NCBI RefSeq assembly: GCF_003443655.1
Contig: NZ_CP031941.1
Location: forward strand, 3,966,501 to 4,030,500
Source: Nostoc sphaeroides
GTDB taxonomy: Bacteria; Cyanobacteriota; Cyanobacteriia; Cyanobacteriales; Nostocaceae
DNA: 64,000 nt
Reading direction: 5' to 3'
Part shown: piece after piece, positions 8,983 to 17,659 of the stretch
Layout of the letters: each line of letters begins with the position of its first letter
Position numbering within the stretch: position 1 is the first letter of the stretch
Position numbers and translations under genes: made by a program
Notes under the pieces: generated by a model
What the model saw: only the letters and a program-made list of their open reading frames with translations
What the model was told of the DNA's origin: nothing
Databases searched by the model: none

Positions 8983-10101
8983 TTAAACTGAGAAAAATTC
9001 CTCGTGCCACTGTTTAGCAACTTTATCCCAACCAAAGTAATCTTTTAAAGATAATGCTTCCTTTCTCAGACTTTCTTGTTTCTTTGGATTTTTCAATAAG
9101 TCAATTACAGCTTCAATAAAAGCATTATTTGTCTGTTCATCTCCAGCAGGCCCCTTAATTCTGATACCAGATTTAACAGTCTCATCTAAGCCGGCGTAAG
9201 TTGTGACTACAGGAACACAACCAGCCGCTTGAGCTTTCCAAGCACTAATACAGAATATCTCAACAGGAGTATGACAAGGATAAACCCAGATTCCAGATTT
9301 AAATAATTCTTCAACTAACTGCTTGTGTCCAATTCTGCCATGTTCATATACGTTTCTTTGCTCAAAAAGTTGCAAAATTTGCTTCTTTTTATCTGGTAAT
9401 TGTGGAAATCTATTAATGTAAGGTGAATTAATTAGCGCATCAATTCCTTGCCAACCATAGAAAATATGCAATTCAACATCAGGTACTTCTTGGGTAATCT
9501 TGTCCCATTGAGTAAGTAAATTTTCAATGCCTCTTGTATAGTCACTAATGGAAATCAGTCTTTTGGGGTTTCTAAAAATTCCTGTTAAATTAAAATCTTC
9601 TAGATTAATACCATTAGTTGTCAGAAAGATTTTTTCTTCAGGAATCCAGTTGGGTAGCATCGCTTTATGGAAATTTGACAGCATAAACAGCTTGTCAAAA
9701 CTTGCTAAAAATTCTGATTGCTGAGAATCTTCTATTGCAGGAAATAAATTAGGGTTATCGTGCATCCAAATAGCAGTTTTTTTTGAATTTACTTTCATCA
9801 TCATCGGTTGCGTCCAAGCGCGATGAAAGATTAAGGCATTAAAGTTGTCTTGAGGATTAAATTTATCAACAGACTGATAAACTACACCATTATATTCCCC
9901 TTCCATGTCACCGCATCTATTAAAAACTGTGACTTGATAACCCAATCTCACCAGTTCTTGACTTAAGTAAATGACAGCCTCTTCGCTGCCTCCAATACCA
10001 TTTTTGACAGAAGTAGGTGACCAATCTTCCACATGAAAGGGAAAATTAGCATAAATTACGATTGAATTATTGTTCCAGTCCATATTATTTAGTTTGTTCA
10101 C
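8983..10101 (-). CDS. Glycosyltransferase, family 4-like (GT-B fold)
   Basis: A 372-residue GT-B glycosyltransferase. The N-terminal half has a GIGGSEEA glycine-rich loop near residue 36, which binds the acceptor or nucleotide sugar. The C-terminal half has the PC/H...E segment (VYPCHTPVEIFCISAWKAQA) with the conserved E-x7-type donor-sugar contact, followed by AAGCVPVVTT. Acceptor and donor are unknown. It is 24 bp downstream of the next glycosyltransferase on the same strand, so the two probably form an operon. Confidence 0.82.
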   Translation of the reverse strand: MNKLNNMDWNNNSIVIYANFPFHVEDWSPTSVKNGIGGSEEAVIYLSQELVRLGYQVTVFNRCGDMEGEYNGVVYQSVDKFNPQDNFNALIFHRAWTQPMMMKVNSKKTAIWMHDNPNLFPAIEDSQQSEFLASFDKLFMLSNFHKAMLPNWIPEEKIFLTTNGINLEDFNLTGIFRNPKRLISISDYTRGIENLLTQWDKITQEVPDVELHIFYGWQGIDALINSPYINRFPQLPDKKKQILQLFEQRNVYEHGRIGHKQLVEELFKSGIWVYPCHTPVEIFCISAWKAQAAGCVPVVTTYAGLDETVKSGIRIKGPAGDEQTNNAFIEAVIDLLKNPKKQESLRKEALSLKDYFGWDKVAKQWHEEFFSV

Positions 10102-10125
10102 AATTAATACTGTTGATTACTTTGT

Positions 10126-11397
10126 TTAAGCCAAAACAGGCTTCCCTGTAGAAACAGCCTGTTCCACAATATCAATAGCTCGACTTACACCCCCTGCTTT
10201 CTGAATTGCCTCTTGTAACCTGACTGCATTCTGTTTATAAGAATCCTCCTTCAACACCTTTTGGATAGCAGTTCGCAGTTTAGGAACATTCACACGACTC
10301 AGGGGTATAGCCTCACCAGCACCAGCCCAAGCTACACGCGCTGCTACTCCTGGTTGATCGTTAGCAACCGGAATGGCAACCATTGGTACCCCATTATTTA
10401 AGGACTCCAAAGTAGTATTCATGCCTGCGTGGGTAATGGTGAGAGACGCTTTTTGCAGCAATTCTAATTGGGGTGCATAACCAACTACCAGGGGATTTCC
10501 CGGCAAACTCCCCAGAGACTCTGGAGTTGCAGAACCACCTAACGAAATCACTAGCTGGGCATCCAAATCATTACAAGCTTCGGCAATAGACTTGAAAACT
10601 CCCAATAGGCGATTTTGGACAGTCCCCATTGAGGCGTAAATCAATCGTTGTCCGGTTAATTTTTCATAAGGGAAATCAGGAACTTCCCGACCAGTTGGAC
10701 TATGATAAGGCCCTGTGAAATGGAAGCACTGGGGCAAATTTTCCCTTGGGAATTCCAATTGTGCAGGCTGTTGACTAATTTGAGCTAGTTGGGAATAGCG
10801 ATTGTTAGAGCTAAACTGTGGGGGCAATTTCCACTCTTGGCGATACTGATTGATTACCCCTGTAATAGGTTTTACGGTGCGACTCAGCAATGCATAGCCA
10901 CCTCGGTTACGTAATCGCGCCCACCAGGCTGGATTATAGCTCCAGGTTTTAAAATAAGGTGGGACACTCGGTTCTCGATTCAGTACCACAGCACTGCAAA
11001 CTGTAATAAAAGGAATGCCCAGAAATTCTGCAACAGAACCTCCCTCTGGTGAAACTTGATCTACTAAAAGTGCTTCCACACCTGCTTCCTTGACTGCTGT
11101 TGGTGCATCTCTGAGCATAACAGCCGCCTGATCTTTGAGGAAGTTGACAGTATATTGCAGTGCCGCGAGTCCACTCAGTTTACCTAACTGAGTTATCGAT
11201 TCAGCGATCGCTCCAGTGGGAAATTCAGATTCACCAACAGCTTGGAATTCTAACTCTGCCGCTAGTGTCTTGGATTTAGCATCAAGTATACCGAATAAGG
11301 TGACGCGATGACCCCGCTTTTGGAGTTCTTTACCCAAGGGGAGCATAGTGTTGAGATGACCAGTTGTTGCTGGACAGATCAGCCCAAAATGAGTCAT
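10126..11397 (-). CDS. Glycosyltransferase, GT1 (UGT/MGT, CrtX-like)
   Basis: A 423-residue GT1-family enzyme. The N-terminus PATTGHLNTMLPLGKELQKRGHRVT is the acceptor-side start typical of macrolide and zeaxanthin glucosyltransferases. The C-terminal donor-binding region has YAPQLELL, THAGMNTTLESL (catalytic and nucleotide-binding His) and GVPMVAIPVANDQPGVA. Relatives glycosylate carotenoids, sterols or polyketides from UDP- or TDP-sugars. It probably forms an operon with the downstream GT4. A link to the neighbouring P450 (hydroxylation followed by glycosylation) is only an inference. Confidence 0.85.
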   Translation of the reverse strand: MTHFGLICPATTGHLNTMLPLGKELQKRGHRVTLFGILDAKSKTLAAELEFQAVGESEFPTGAIAESITQLGKLSGLAALQYTVNFLKDQAAVMLRDAPTAVKEAGVEALLVDQVSPEGGSVAEFLGIPFITVCSAVVLNREPSVPPYFKTWSYNPAWWARLRNRGGYALLSRTVKPITGVINQYRQEWKLPPQFSSNNRYSQLAQISQQPAQLEFPRENLPQCFHFTGPYHSPTGREVPDFPYEKLTGQRLIYASMGTVQNRLLGVFKSIAEACNDLDAQLVISLGGSATPESLGSLPGNPLVVGYAPQLELLQKASLTITHAGMNTTLESLNNGVPMVAIPVANDQPGVAARVAWAGAGEAIPLSRVNVPKLRTAIQKVLKEDSYKQNAVRLQEAIQKAGGVSRAIDIVEQAVSTGKPVLA

Positions 11398-11482
11398 AAA
11401 TGCTGTTTCTGTATATTTACAATGATGTATACCAGAAAACAGTTATATAGGCAAAGAAAAAATTTTGCTGAGTTACAAGTGC

Positions 11483-12286
11483 CTACTGAATTTTCAAGAA
11501 CTTATCCAAAGCTGTAACCAGGCTAGGAGGCCAACGGCGGATATTTTTTACCCAGTCGATATCTTTGTAGCGGCTATCAAGTCCATAAGCTGCTACCCAG
11601 TTGCTTTCGGCTTCACCTTGTTCTCCATTTACCCAATATGCAGCTGTGAGGGCGGCACGCACATCAGCAAATTTGGAGTATTTACGGGCGATATTTCGCA
11701 TCTCACGGATTGCTTGCTCTTTTTTACCTGTTTCATAAAGAGCGAGAGCGTAGTTAGCACGGGCGAAAGCAAAATTTGGGGCTATCTCATTAGATTTTTT
11801 GTAGTCTGCGATCGCATCTTCCCATTTTCCTAAACCTGTTTTGGCATTTCCCCGATTGTTATACGCCATCGCATCGTTAGGATCGAGTTCTAAGACATGA
11901 TTATAATCTGCGATCGCATCATCCCATTTTCCCATCCCTTCCAACGCCGCCCCCCGATTCAAATATGGATCGGTGACATTTGGTGCTAATTCTATCGCTT
12001 TGTTATAATCTTTCAGAGCTTCTTGCAATTTATTCTGACTCACCCGCGAATTTCCCCGGTTACTCCACGCCCCCGCATTAGTGGGAAATTGCTCAATAAT
12101 CTTTGTCCAGTAAGTTTCAGCCGTCGCAAAATCACCTTGATTCGTCGCTGCAAAGGCTTGATTTGCCCACTCATCGCCTTGTTTTAACTGTTCTTGAGTA
12201 ATGGCCGGTTGAGATTGTGCCATGACTGGAGTACCCCAGCCAAACACAAGTAACAGACTCAGAAAAATACTAATTAACTTAATCAT
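11483..12286 (-). CDS. Secreted TPR-repeat protein
   Basis: A 267-residue protein with a signal peptide (hydrophobic core about residues 4-20, cleavage probably after VMA-Q). Several tetratricopeptide units follow, such as AGAWSNRGNSRVSQNKLQEALKDYNKAIEL, TDPYLNRGAALEGMGKWDDAIADYNHVLEL and DAMAYNNRGNAKTGLGKWEDAIADY. TPR superhelices bind other proteins. The conserved C-terminus with RWPPSL recurs in cyanobacterial and plastid thylakoid-lumen or periplasmic TPR proteins. Partner unknown. The gene is transcribed in the same direction as the upstream ruvB but is separated from it by repeat arrays. Confidence 0.85.
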   Translation of the reverse strand: MIKLISIFLSLLLVFGWGTPVMAQSQPAITQEQLKQGDEWANQAFAATNQGDFATAETYWTKIIEQFPTNAGAWSNRGNSRVSQNKLQEALKDYNKAIELAPNVTDPYLNRGAALEGMGKWDDAIADYNHVLELDPNDAMAYNNRGNAKTGLGKWEDAIADYKKSNEIAPNFAFARANYALALYETGKKEQAIREMRNIARKYSKFADVRAALTAAYWVNGEQGEAESNWVAAYGLDSRYKDIDWVKNIRRWPPSLVTALDKFLKIQ

Positions 12287-12397
12287 TTAGGTTTACCTAA
12301 TTTGTCATTTGTCACTTGTACTGAGCGACTTGTGCCGAGCGAAGCCGAGGTAAGCCGAAGTATTTGTCATTTGTCATTGAGCATGGAGCAGAGGAAT

Positions 12398-12638
12398 GGA
12401 GTTCAAAGACTCATTAAAGGAGTTCAAAGACTCATTAAAGGAGTTCAAAGACTCATTAAAGGAGTTCAAAGACTCATTAAAGGAGTTCAAAGACTCATTA
12501 AAGGAGTTCAAAGACTCATTAAAGGAGTTCAAAGGCTCATTAAAGGAGTTCAAAGACTCATTAAAGGAGTTCAAAGACTCATTAAAGGAGTTCAAAGGCT
12601 CATTAAAGGAGTTCAAAGACTCATTAAAGGAGTTCAAA
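12398..12638. repeat. 21-bp tandem repeat array, 11.4 copies
   Basis: Eleven full copies and a part of a 21-bp unit (GGAGTTCAAAGACTCATTAA plus A). Copies 7 and 10 differ by one base (GGCTC instead of GACTC). As 21 is divisible by three and the unit has no stop in several frames, long artificial frames appear on both strands (for instance a GVQRLIK heptad repeat). There is no start signal or homology that supports a protein. A second, unrelated 21-bp array lies at 22.3-22.5 kb. Confidence 0.95.
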
Positions 12639-12911
12639 GCCCAATGCCCCATGCCCAATGCCCATAATTACCAAGAAGGGGAAAAGGGGAAGGGGAAAGG
12701 GGGAAAGGGCACAGAATTTAGAACTTTTCCCCACAAGGTATAAAGCCCACTTCGGCTACGCTCAGTGCATCGCCTGTCTTAATTGCGGAGAACAAAAAAA
12801 GAAGATTTTACCCGCCACGTAGTGCGATAAAAATCAGTGTCCATATTTGAAACCCCTGCTTTTAAGTCACTGGTTCCCTTTCCCCTTTCCCCTTTCCCCC
12901 TTTCCCTTTCT
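12639..12911. other. Non-coding stretch of low-complexity heptamers between the array and ruvB
   Basis: Contains CCCAATG-type heptamers (12639-12665), a purine tract rich in GGGGAAA (12675-12710) and its pyrimidine mirror CCCCTTT (12868-12908). The two could pair in a transcript to form a very long stem. I see no gene here. Confidence 0.6.
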
Positions 12912-14012
12912 TCATAATAATGACAATTGTTCATTAGGCGGTGTAAACCCCAAATGCTTATATGCTGCCTTAGTTGCCATTCTCCCACGATGAGTCCGAG
13001 TTAAATACCCAATCTGCATCAGGTAAGGTTCATACACCTCTTCAATTGTTTGAGTATCTTCACCTGTCGTTGCTGCCATTGTTTCCAACCCCACTGGCCC
13101 GCCATTAAATTGTTCAATTATCACACTCAGCATTTGCCGATCTGTCCAATCTAAACCGCAAGGATCTACTTGGAATAGTTGCAGTGCTTCCGATGCGATG
13201 GTTTCATTAATCTCCCCAGATATTTTTACTTCCGCATAATCACGCACCCGTTTTAGTAGCCTATTAGCAATCCGTGGCGTTCCGCGTGAACGACGGGCAA
13301 TTTCTGTGGCACCATCTTCTGTAATTGGGGTTTTGAGTAATTGAGCGGTTCGCAGTACAATTTGAGTCAGTTCGTCAACTTCGTAAAATCGCAGTTTTTG
13401 AATTAAACCGAAGCGATCGCGCAGTGGTGAAGTTAAAGCGCCGACACGGGTTGTAGCACCCACTAGGGTAAACTTTGATAGCGGCAAACTTCTAATCCGA
13501 GCGCTAGAACCCTTACCAATAGTAATATCTAACCGATAATCTTCCATCGCCGGATAGAGAATTTCCTCTGTCATCCGCGAGAGGCGATGAATTTCATCAA
13601 CAAATAAAATATCACCTGGTTTCATATTCACCAGTAGCCCAACAATATCCCGTGGACGTTCTAGGGCTGGCGCACTGGTAATTTTGTAATTTACCCCCAT
13701 TTCCGATGCTAAAATCATTGCCATTGTGGTTTTTCCCAATCCCGGCGGCCCATACAGCAGCAAATGATCCAGCACCTCACCACGAGACTTGGCTGCTTTG
13801 ATGGCAATATCTAGCACATCCTTTAAATCTTTTTGCCCAATGTAATCAGCAAATCGGTGTGGCCGAATACCCTCTTCCTGCTGTTCTTGTTCATCAATAG
13901 CAGCTTCAGGCTTCAGAATATTTTCTGTGGATGGTGCTTTCGCCGACTCTCGAAGCTGCTTTGGTTCTCCGTTGGGTTCTGGAGGCTGTTTTTTCGAGGA
14001 GATTATCGCCAT
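12912..14012 (-). CDS. ruvB: Holliday junction branch-migration ATPase RuvB
   Basis: A 366-residue AAA+ ATPase with all RuvB landmarks: [11 protein letters not shown] at about 50-60, Walker A GPPGLGKT at 88-95, Walker B FVDEIHRL, sensor 1 region GATTR, arginine-finger region SPLRDRFG and the C-terminal winged helix ([18 protein letters not shown]). RuvB is the motor of the RuvAB complex that drives branch migration in recombination and repair. The N-terminal 45 residues are a polar extension often seen in cyanobacterial RuvB. ruvA and ruvC are not in this window. Confidence 0.97.
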   Translation of the reverse strand: MAIISSKKQPPEPNGEPKQLRESAKAPSTENILKPEAAIDEQEQQEEGIRPHRFADYIGQKDLKDVLDIAIKAAKSRGEVLDHLLLYGPPGLGKTTMAMILASEMGVNYKITSAPALERPRDIVGLLVNMKPGDILFVDEIHRLSRMTEEILYPAMEDYRLDITIGKGSSARIRSLPLSKFTLVGATTRVGALTSPLRDRFGLIQKLRFYEVDELTQIVLRTAQLLKTPITEDGATEIARRSRGTPRIANRLLKRVRDYAEVKISGEINETIASEALQLFQVDPCGLDWTDRQMLSVIIEQFNGGPVGLETMAATTGEDTQTIEEVYEPYLMQIGYLTRTHRGRMATKAAYKHLGFTPPNEQLSLL

Positions 14013-14046
14013 AATTCAGCTATCTACTTTTAAGGGACTAGGTTTT

Positions 14047-14118
14047 CGGGGACTGGGGATTGGGGACTGGGGACTGGGGACTGGGGACTGGGGACTGGGG
14101 ACTGGGGACTGGGGATTA
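14047..14118. repeat. Heptamer array GGGGACT, about 9 copies
   Basis: Around nine tandem copies of GGGGACT (with GGGGATT variants at the ends) between ruvB and hisF, followed by CTCCTAA heptamers at 14131-14160. This is a classical STRR of heterocystous cyanobacteria. The G-runs on one strand could form quadruplexes. Confidence 0.92.
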
Positions 14119-14261
14119 GGGGGAGAATAAATAACTCCTAACTCCTAACTCCTAACTCAACACTCTCTTTGCCCAATACCCGTGAAAATTTTAGTTTGAG
14201 AATACCCGCGCCAATTTAAAATTTAAATTCCGGTCAATTACCCAGAAGTACAAAAGTTATT

Positions 14262-15035
14262 ATGTTATCTAAAAGAATCTTACCGTGCTTAGATGTAAAG
14301 GCGGGACGGGTTGTAAAAGGAGTTAACTTTGTTAATCTCCAAGATGCAGGCGATCCGGTAGAACTGGCCAAGGTTTACAACGAAGCCGGTGCTGATGAGT
14401 TAGTATTTCTGGATATTACAGCTACTCATGAAGACCGAGCTACAATTTTAGATGTAGTCTACCGAACTGCTGAACAGGTCTTTATTCCATTGACTGTGGG
14501 TGGTGGCATTCAATCCTTAGAAAATGTTAAAGCTTTGTTACGAGCGGGCGCAGATAAGGTTAGTATTAATTCTGCGGCGGTGCGTGATCCAGAGTTGATT
14601 AATCGGGCCAGCGATCGCTTTGGTAATCAGTGCATAGTTGTTGCAATTGATGCCAGACGCAGAAATAACCCGGAGAATCCAGGTTGGGATGTGTATGTGC
14701 GGGGTGGCAGGGAAAATACAGGCTTAGATGCTCTACTGTGGGCACAAGAAGTTGAAAAACGGGGGGCCGGTGAACTGCTAGTAACAAGTATGGATGCTGA
14801 TGGAACCCAAGCTGGGTATGACATTGAGATCACACGGGCAATTGCCAATGCTGTAGAAATTCCAGTTATTGCTTCAGGTGGTGCAGGTAATTGTGAACAT
14901 ATCTACACAGCCCTAACCCAAGGCAAAGCTGAAGCAGCATTACTCGCATCTCTGTTACATTACGGACAATTAAGCGTAGCAGAAATCAAAAATTACTTGC
15001 GCGATCGCAACGTGCCAGTAAGAATATTATCTTGA
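14262..15035 (+). CDS. hisF: Imidazole glycerol phosphate synthase, cyclase subunit HisF
   Basis: A 257-residue (beta/alpha)8 barrel with the HisF start [20 protein letters not shown]. The catalytic acids are Asp11 and Asp130 (VVAIDARR). Phosphate-binding glycine loops are present at TVGGGIQ and ASGGAG. HisF uses ammonia delivered by HisH to convert PRFAR to imidazole glycerol phosphate and AICAR, in histidine synthesis. It stands alone, which is normal for cyanobacteria, where his genes are dispersed. Confidence 0.97.
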   Translation: MLSKRILPCLDVKAGRVVKGVNFVNLQDAGDPVELAKVYNEAGADELVFLDITATHEDRATILDVVYRTAEQVFIPLTVGGGIQSLENVKALLRAGADKVSINSAAVRDPELINRASDRFGNQCIVVAIDARRRNNPENPGWDVYVRGGRENTGLDALLWAQEVEKRGAGELLVTSMDADGTQAGYDIEITRAIANAVEIPVIASGGAGNCEHIYTALTQGKAEAALLASLLHYGQLSVAEIKNYLRDRNVPVRILS

Positions 15036-15134
15036 ACCACAATTTACTACTTATTGACATCTATCTAAGGTTGGGCACACTTCCTGAAAAGGGTGTTAAT
15101 ATTATTTTACAAGTATTAACAATTATTAAAAAAT

Positions 15135-15329
15135 ATGTTGCTTCCTATTTTACTTTTTGATGTCGCCCTGGTGGCGTGGTCACTGCACTTAATGGAAAAA
15201 GCCTACGAGAGTAAAGAATTTTCTCTCATGTTGGCTGGTACATTAGTTGCTCTGGCTGCTGCTGCCATGTTAGTAGTTTACTTTTTGATGGGGCACTGTA
15301 TGACCTATTTGTTGCAAGTTTCGTTGTAA
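15135..15329 (+). CDS. Small hydrophobic protein, conserved-looking, function unknown
   Basis: A 64-residue protein with two predicted membrane helices (about 3-19 and 32-54) separated by a charged turn MEKAYESKEFS. The composition and clean frame between hisF and the tRNA gene support a real gene, and similar small proteins occur in cyanobacteria, but I do not recognise a function. The start ATG at 15135 is preceded by an AT-rich stretch without a good Shine-Dalgarno sequence. Confidence 0.6.
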   Translation: MLLPILLFDVALVAWSLHLMEKAYESKEFSLMLAGTLVALAAAAMLVVYFLMGHCMTYLLQVSL

Positions 15330-15408
15330 TTGCCCAGTGGTTGAGGAGATATTAAAAATTTATTTTTCACAAAAAGCTTGACAAAGTACCAATAATTAAG
15401 TGAATATG

Positions 15409-15414
15409 TATAAT
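15409..15414 (+). promoter_or_regulatory. Probable -10 box of the tRNA-Ala gene
   Basis: A perfect TATAAT ends 9 bp before the mature tRNA 5' end. A TTGACA at 15378-15383 lies 25 bp upstream of it, too far for a normal sigma-70 spacing, so the -35 element is uncertain. Confidence 0.5.
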
Positions 15415-15423
15415 GGATTATAA

Positions 15424-15496
15424 GGGGTTATAGCGCAGTTGGTAGCGCACCTCAATGGCATTGAGGGGGTCAGCGGTTCGAATCCGCTTAGCTCCA
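15424..15496 (+). tRNA. tRNA-Ala (anticodon GGC)
   Basis: A 73-nt cloverleaf. The acceptor stem GGGGTTA pairs with TAGCTCC (with two G-U pairs), followed by discriminator A. The D arm is GCGC...GCGC with the loop AGTTGGTA. The anticodon stem CCTCA/TGAGG encloses the loop ATGGCAT, so the anticodon is GGC. The T arm is CAGCG-GTTCGAA-TCCGCT-type. CCA is not encoded. It reads GCC and, by wobble, GCU codons. Confidence 0.95.
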
Positions 15497-15545
15497 TTAT
15501 TAATATCTTAATTCTCTTTACTAACCGAGAGAGTTATAAAAGTTT

Positions 15546-16754
15546 TCAGAAGGTTTTAAATGCTTGTTTACCTAGCCAGTCTCGAAAGTTGGAATGATAG
15601 AGACTGTAATGGGTTTCTGAGGCGATTTTTTGTTGTTGTAAGAACTCTAGCCAATTTTCTAGCACTTCTTCGACTTCATACTCATCAGTATCAATGATTT
15701 GTGCGATCGCTGCGGTGGTCTGCGCCAAAGCTTCCACTGATATTGCTTTTTGCTGCTGTATTAAGACATTTAACACATCTGTGCTATGTTCCGTGTCTTG
15801 TTCGGGTGGAAACATTTTGTGTAAATGCTGCTGATAATATGCTTCTAAACCAGGCGGGAGTTGATTGGACTCGAAAGATTCCGGGTAGAAATTTTCTGCG
15901 ATCGCATCTATGATCTGGCTAACATACATAAAATTATCTTCGCTCAAAGTGGTGATGCGATCGCAGAATTCTTGCTCATTAATCTGGTGATTACTCAGCC
16001 AAGATTTAAGACTTGACCTCTCCCCCAACCCCTCCCCTACAAGGGGAGGGGAGTAATCTTGTCCCCCCCTTCCCTCGTAGGGAAGGGGGGTTAGGGGGGT
16101 TAGGTAATTTTGAATATATGCTTGAATATCCCGCCGATTTTCTTCTGGATAATCTGCTAAATCAAGACTTTGCGACGGTGTTTCAATTAATAAACCCGAC
16201 TTCTCGCGCAAGAAAGGTCTACGAGTGAGGAGGAAATAGACTTTATCCGGGAGATAGCGGGGGAGATAAAACAGATTTGTACTGGGTGGTTGGCTGTTGC
16301 GGTCAATGCAATTCAACCCATCAATGGCAATTATCAGTTTTTGATGAGGTTCTAACTCATCGCTGATTTGCTGGAGAAGACTAGAGAAAAACCAACTTCC
16401 CTCTGTGGCGTTATCTGGGAGAGAGGTGTAATTAAGCGAGTATTGATTAATGAGTTGCGTGCAGATATTTATGAGAAATTCGTCAGCACGATTTTTACCC
16501 TCAAGTTCGGCATTGTAATAAATAACTTGAGGATTGTTTGTCACATATTTGGCGAGGATGGCACTTTTACCGCTACCGGGTGCGCCAATGATAGTGAAGT
16601 AACCGTGGCGATCGCGGTCGAGAAAGTTATTAATAGCCGTGAAGACAAATTCACGACCGACAAAGTTTTGGCTTTTTTCTTGAATGATTTGCTTAAATTC
16701 CCTTGGATGTCCTCTGAGATGATTAGTAGTGGGTGGTCTGGGTGGTGAATTCAT
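15546..16754 (-). CDS. STAND/NACHT-type NTPase, stand-alone
   Basis: A 402-residue P-loop NTPase. Walker A is GAPGSGKS (about 58-65), Walker B is LIIAIDGLN, and a sensor-like LLTRRPF follows. It aligns throughout with the NTPase core of the larger protein at 20465-22030 (FVGREFVF versus FCGRQFVF; SEDNFMYV versus SENNFMYL; LYHSNFRDWL versus IYHASFLDFL). It lacks that protein's N-terminal domain and any WD40 partner, so it may be a cut-down derivative. A segment of about 30 residues (TPLTPLPYEGRGG to GLGERSS) has no counterpart in the paralogue and is encoded by a double-hairpin repeat. Function is unknown; such NTPases act as signalling or defence switches. Confidence 0.8.
   Translation of the reverse strand: MNSPPRPPTTNHLRGHPREFKQIIQEKSQNFVGREFVFTAINNFLDRDRHGYFTIIGAPGSGKSAILAKYVTNNPQVIYYNAELEGKNRADEFLINICTQLINQYSLNYTSLPDNATEGSWFFSSLLQQISDELEPHQKLIIAIDGLNCIDRNSQPPSTNLFYLPRYLPDKVYFLLTRRPFLREKSGLLIETPSQSLDLADYPEENRRDIQAYIQNYLTPLTPLPYEGRGGQDYSPPLVGEGLGERSSLKSWLSNHQINEQEFCDRITTLSEDNFMYVSQIIDAIAENFYPESFESNQLPPGLEAYYQQHLHKMFPPEQDTEHSTDVLNVLIQQQKAISVEALAQTTAAIAQIIDTDEYEVEEVLENWLEFLQQQKIASETHYSLYHSNFRDWLGKQAFKTF
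16016..16104. repeat. Double-hairpin GC-rich repeat inserted inside the NTPase gene
   Basis: Two adjacent near-perfect inverted repeats: CCCCTCCCCT/AGGGGAGGGG with a 3-nt loop, then CCCCCCTTCCCT/AGGGAAGGGGGG with a 3-nt loop. Both lie inside the open reading frame without breaking it. The translation (PLPYEGRGG, PPLVGEGLGERSS) is the typical readout of this family of cyanobacterial palindromic repeats. Confidence 0.88.
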
Positions 16755-16768
16755 AGTTATTTTTGTAC

Positions 16769-17257
16769 CTATTCTCCAGCCTGTTGTTTAAGCAAATTCA
16801 CTAAAGTATCAGATAACCATAAACCTGCATCACGTAAAGCTTGAATTCCGGGAGATACGCTTAAAATTATGCCGCGTCGTTTTGCTAGTACTAGTAAGCC
16901 TCCTGTGCCAATAGTAGTAATGCCCAGCGATTGACCGCAACGCCTTGCGGCTCTATCATCAACAATGGCTGCACAATCTAAAGTTTCCAAAGCTAGACTT
17001 AATACTTGTGACTCTCCTAAACCCAAATCCCAAGCAGCAACTTCAGGAGTTACAGCCGTAATTTTCACTACTTGTATCCAAGAAACGCTGGGTAATTGTC
17101 TTGATGCCGCATCATCTTCTCCTGCTGAGGTAACTTCTGTAAAAACACCTTCTGGAACTATGATTTCTTTGAATAGTTGTGGGAGTAATTCTGCTTGTTT
17201 ACTTTTAAACAGCACAATCAGAGGTGAAGAGTTGATAATAATGTGCTTAATCGACAT
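16769..17257 (-). CDS. DUF3368 PIN-like toxin
   Basis: A 162-residue PIN-like protein: IINSSPLIVLFK at the N-terminus carries the first acidic or polar position, Glu in LGLGESQVLSLA the second, and AAIVDDRAARR the third, the pattern of the DUF3368 family of putative ribonuclease toxins. Its start overlaps the upstream antitoxin gene by 11 bp, the standard arrangement. Predicted to cleave RNA when not neutralised. Family assignment is from motif pattern and context. Confidence 0.85.
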   Translation of the reverse strand: MSIKHIIINSSPLIVLFKSKQAELLPQLFKEIIVPEGVFTEVTSAGEDDAASRQLPSVSWIQVVKITAVTPEVAAWDLGLGESQVLSLALETLDCAAIVDDRAARRCGQSLGITTIGTGGLLVLAKRRGIILSVSPGIQALRDAGLWLSDTLVNLLKQQAGE

Positions 17258-17501
17258 TTGCGATTTCTTGGGCTAGTTCTTCTGGAGTATATTGCATAAA
17301 ATCAACTCGGTAACGCGATAAAGCATTAATAAACTCTGCGCGTGTTAGTCCAGCCACTTCTGCTGCTTTTGCTTGAGATATTTCGCCTAACTCATACCAT
17401 TTTACTGCGGCAGCGATTCGCATTTCTTGAACGAATTCTTCAGGGTTCTTGCGGAGTGCCGAGAATACCGTTGATGGTAATTGGATTGGTACTGTTTTCA
17501 T
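17247..17501 (-). CDS. UPF0175 family antitoxin
   Basis: An 84-residue protein with the UPF0175 pattern: LPSTVFSALRKNPEEFVQEMRIAAAVKWYELGEISQAKAAEVAGLTRAEFINALSRYRV. The second half is a small HTH that usually autoregulates the operon. It precedes and overlaps the DUF3368 toxin gene, forming a type II toxin-antitoxin pair. Confidence 0.9.
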   Translation of the reverse strand: MKTVPIQLPSTVFSALRKNPEEFVQEMRIAAAVKWYELGEISQAKAAEVAGLTRAEFINALSRYRVDFMQYTPEELAQEIANVD

Positions 17502-17659
17502 GGAAGACTCCTATTTGCTTAATATTATGTTGAATTAGGAGAAAAGTAGAAGTTCTGAGCTAGTGGAAAAGAAAAAATATCGCCACCATTCGCTAGAATA
17601 TTTATCCCCATTCTCTATTTTGGAGAATAATTAAAAGATAAGGCAAGACTGGGGGTATC

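Noticed and set aside
12302..12743. Open frames across the 21-bp array (GVQRLIK and related heptads, plus both strands)
   Set aside because: They exist only because the unit is a multiple of three without stops. No ribosome-binding site, no homology, and several frames are equally open.
15378..15414. TTGACA plus TATAAT as a full promoter of tRNA-Ala
   Set aside because: The spacing is 25 bp instead of about 17, so only the -10 box is reported.
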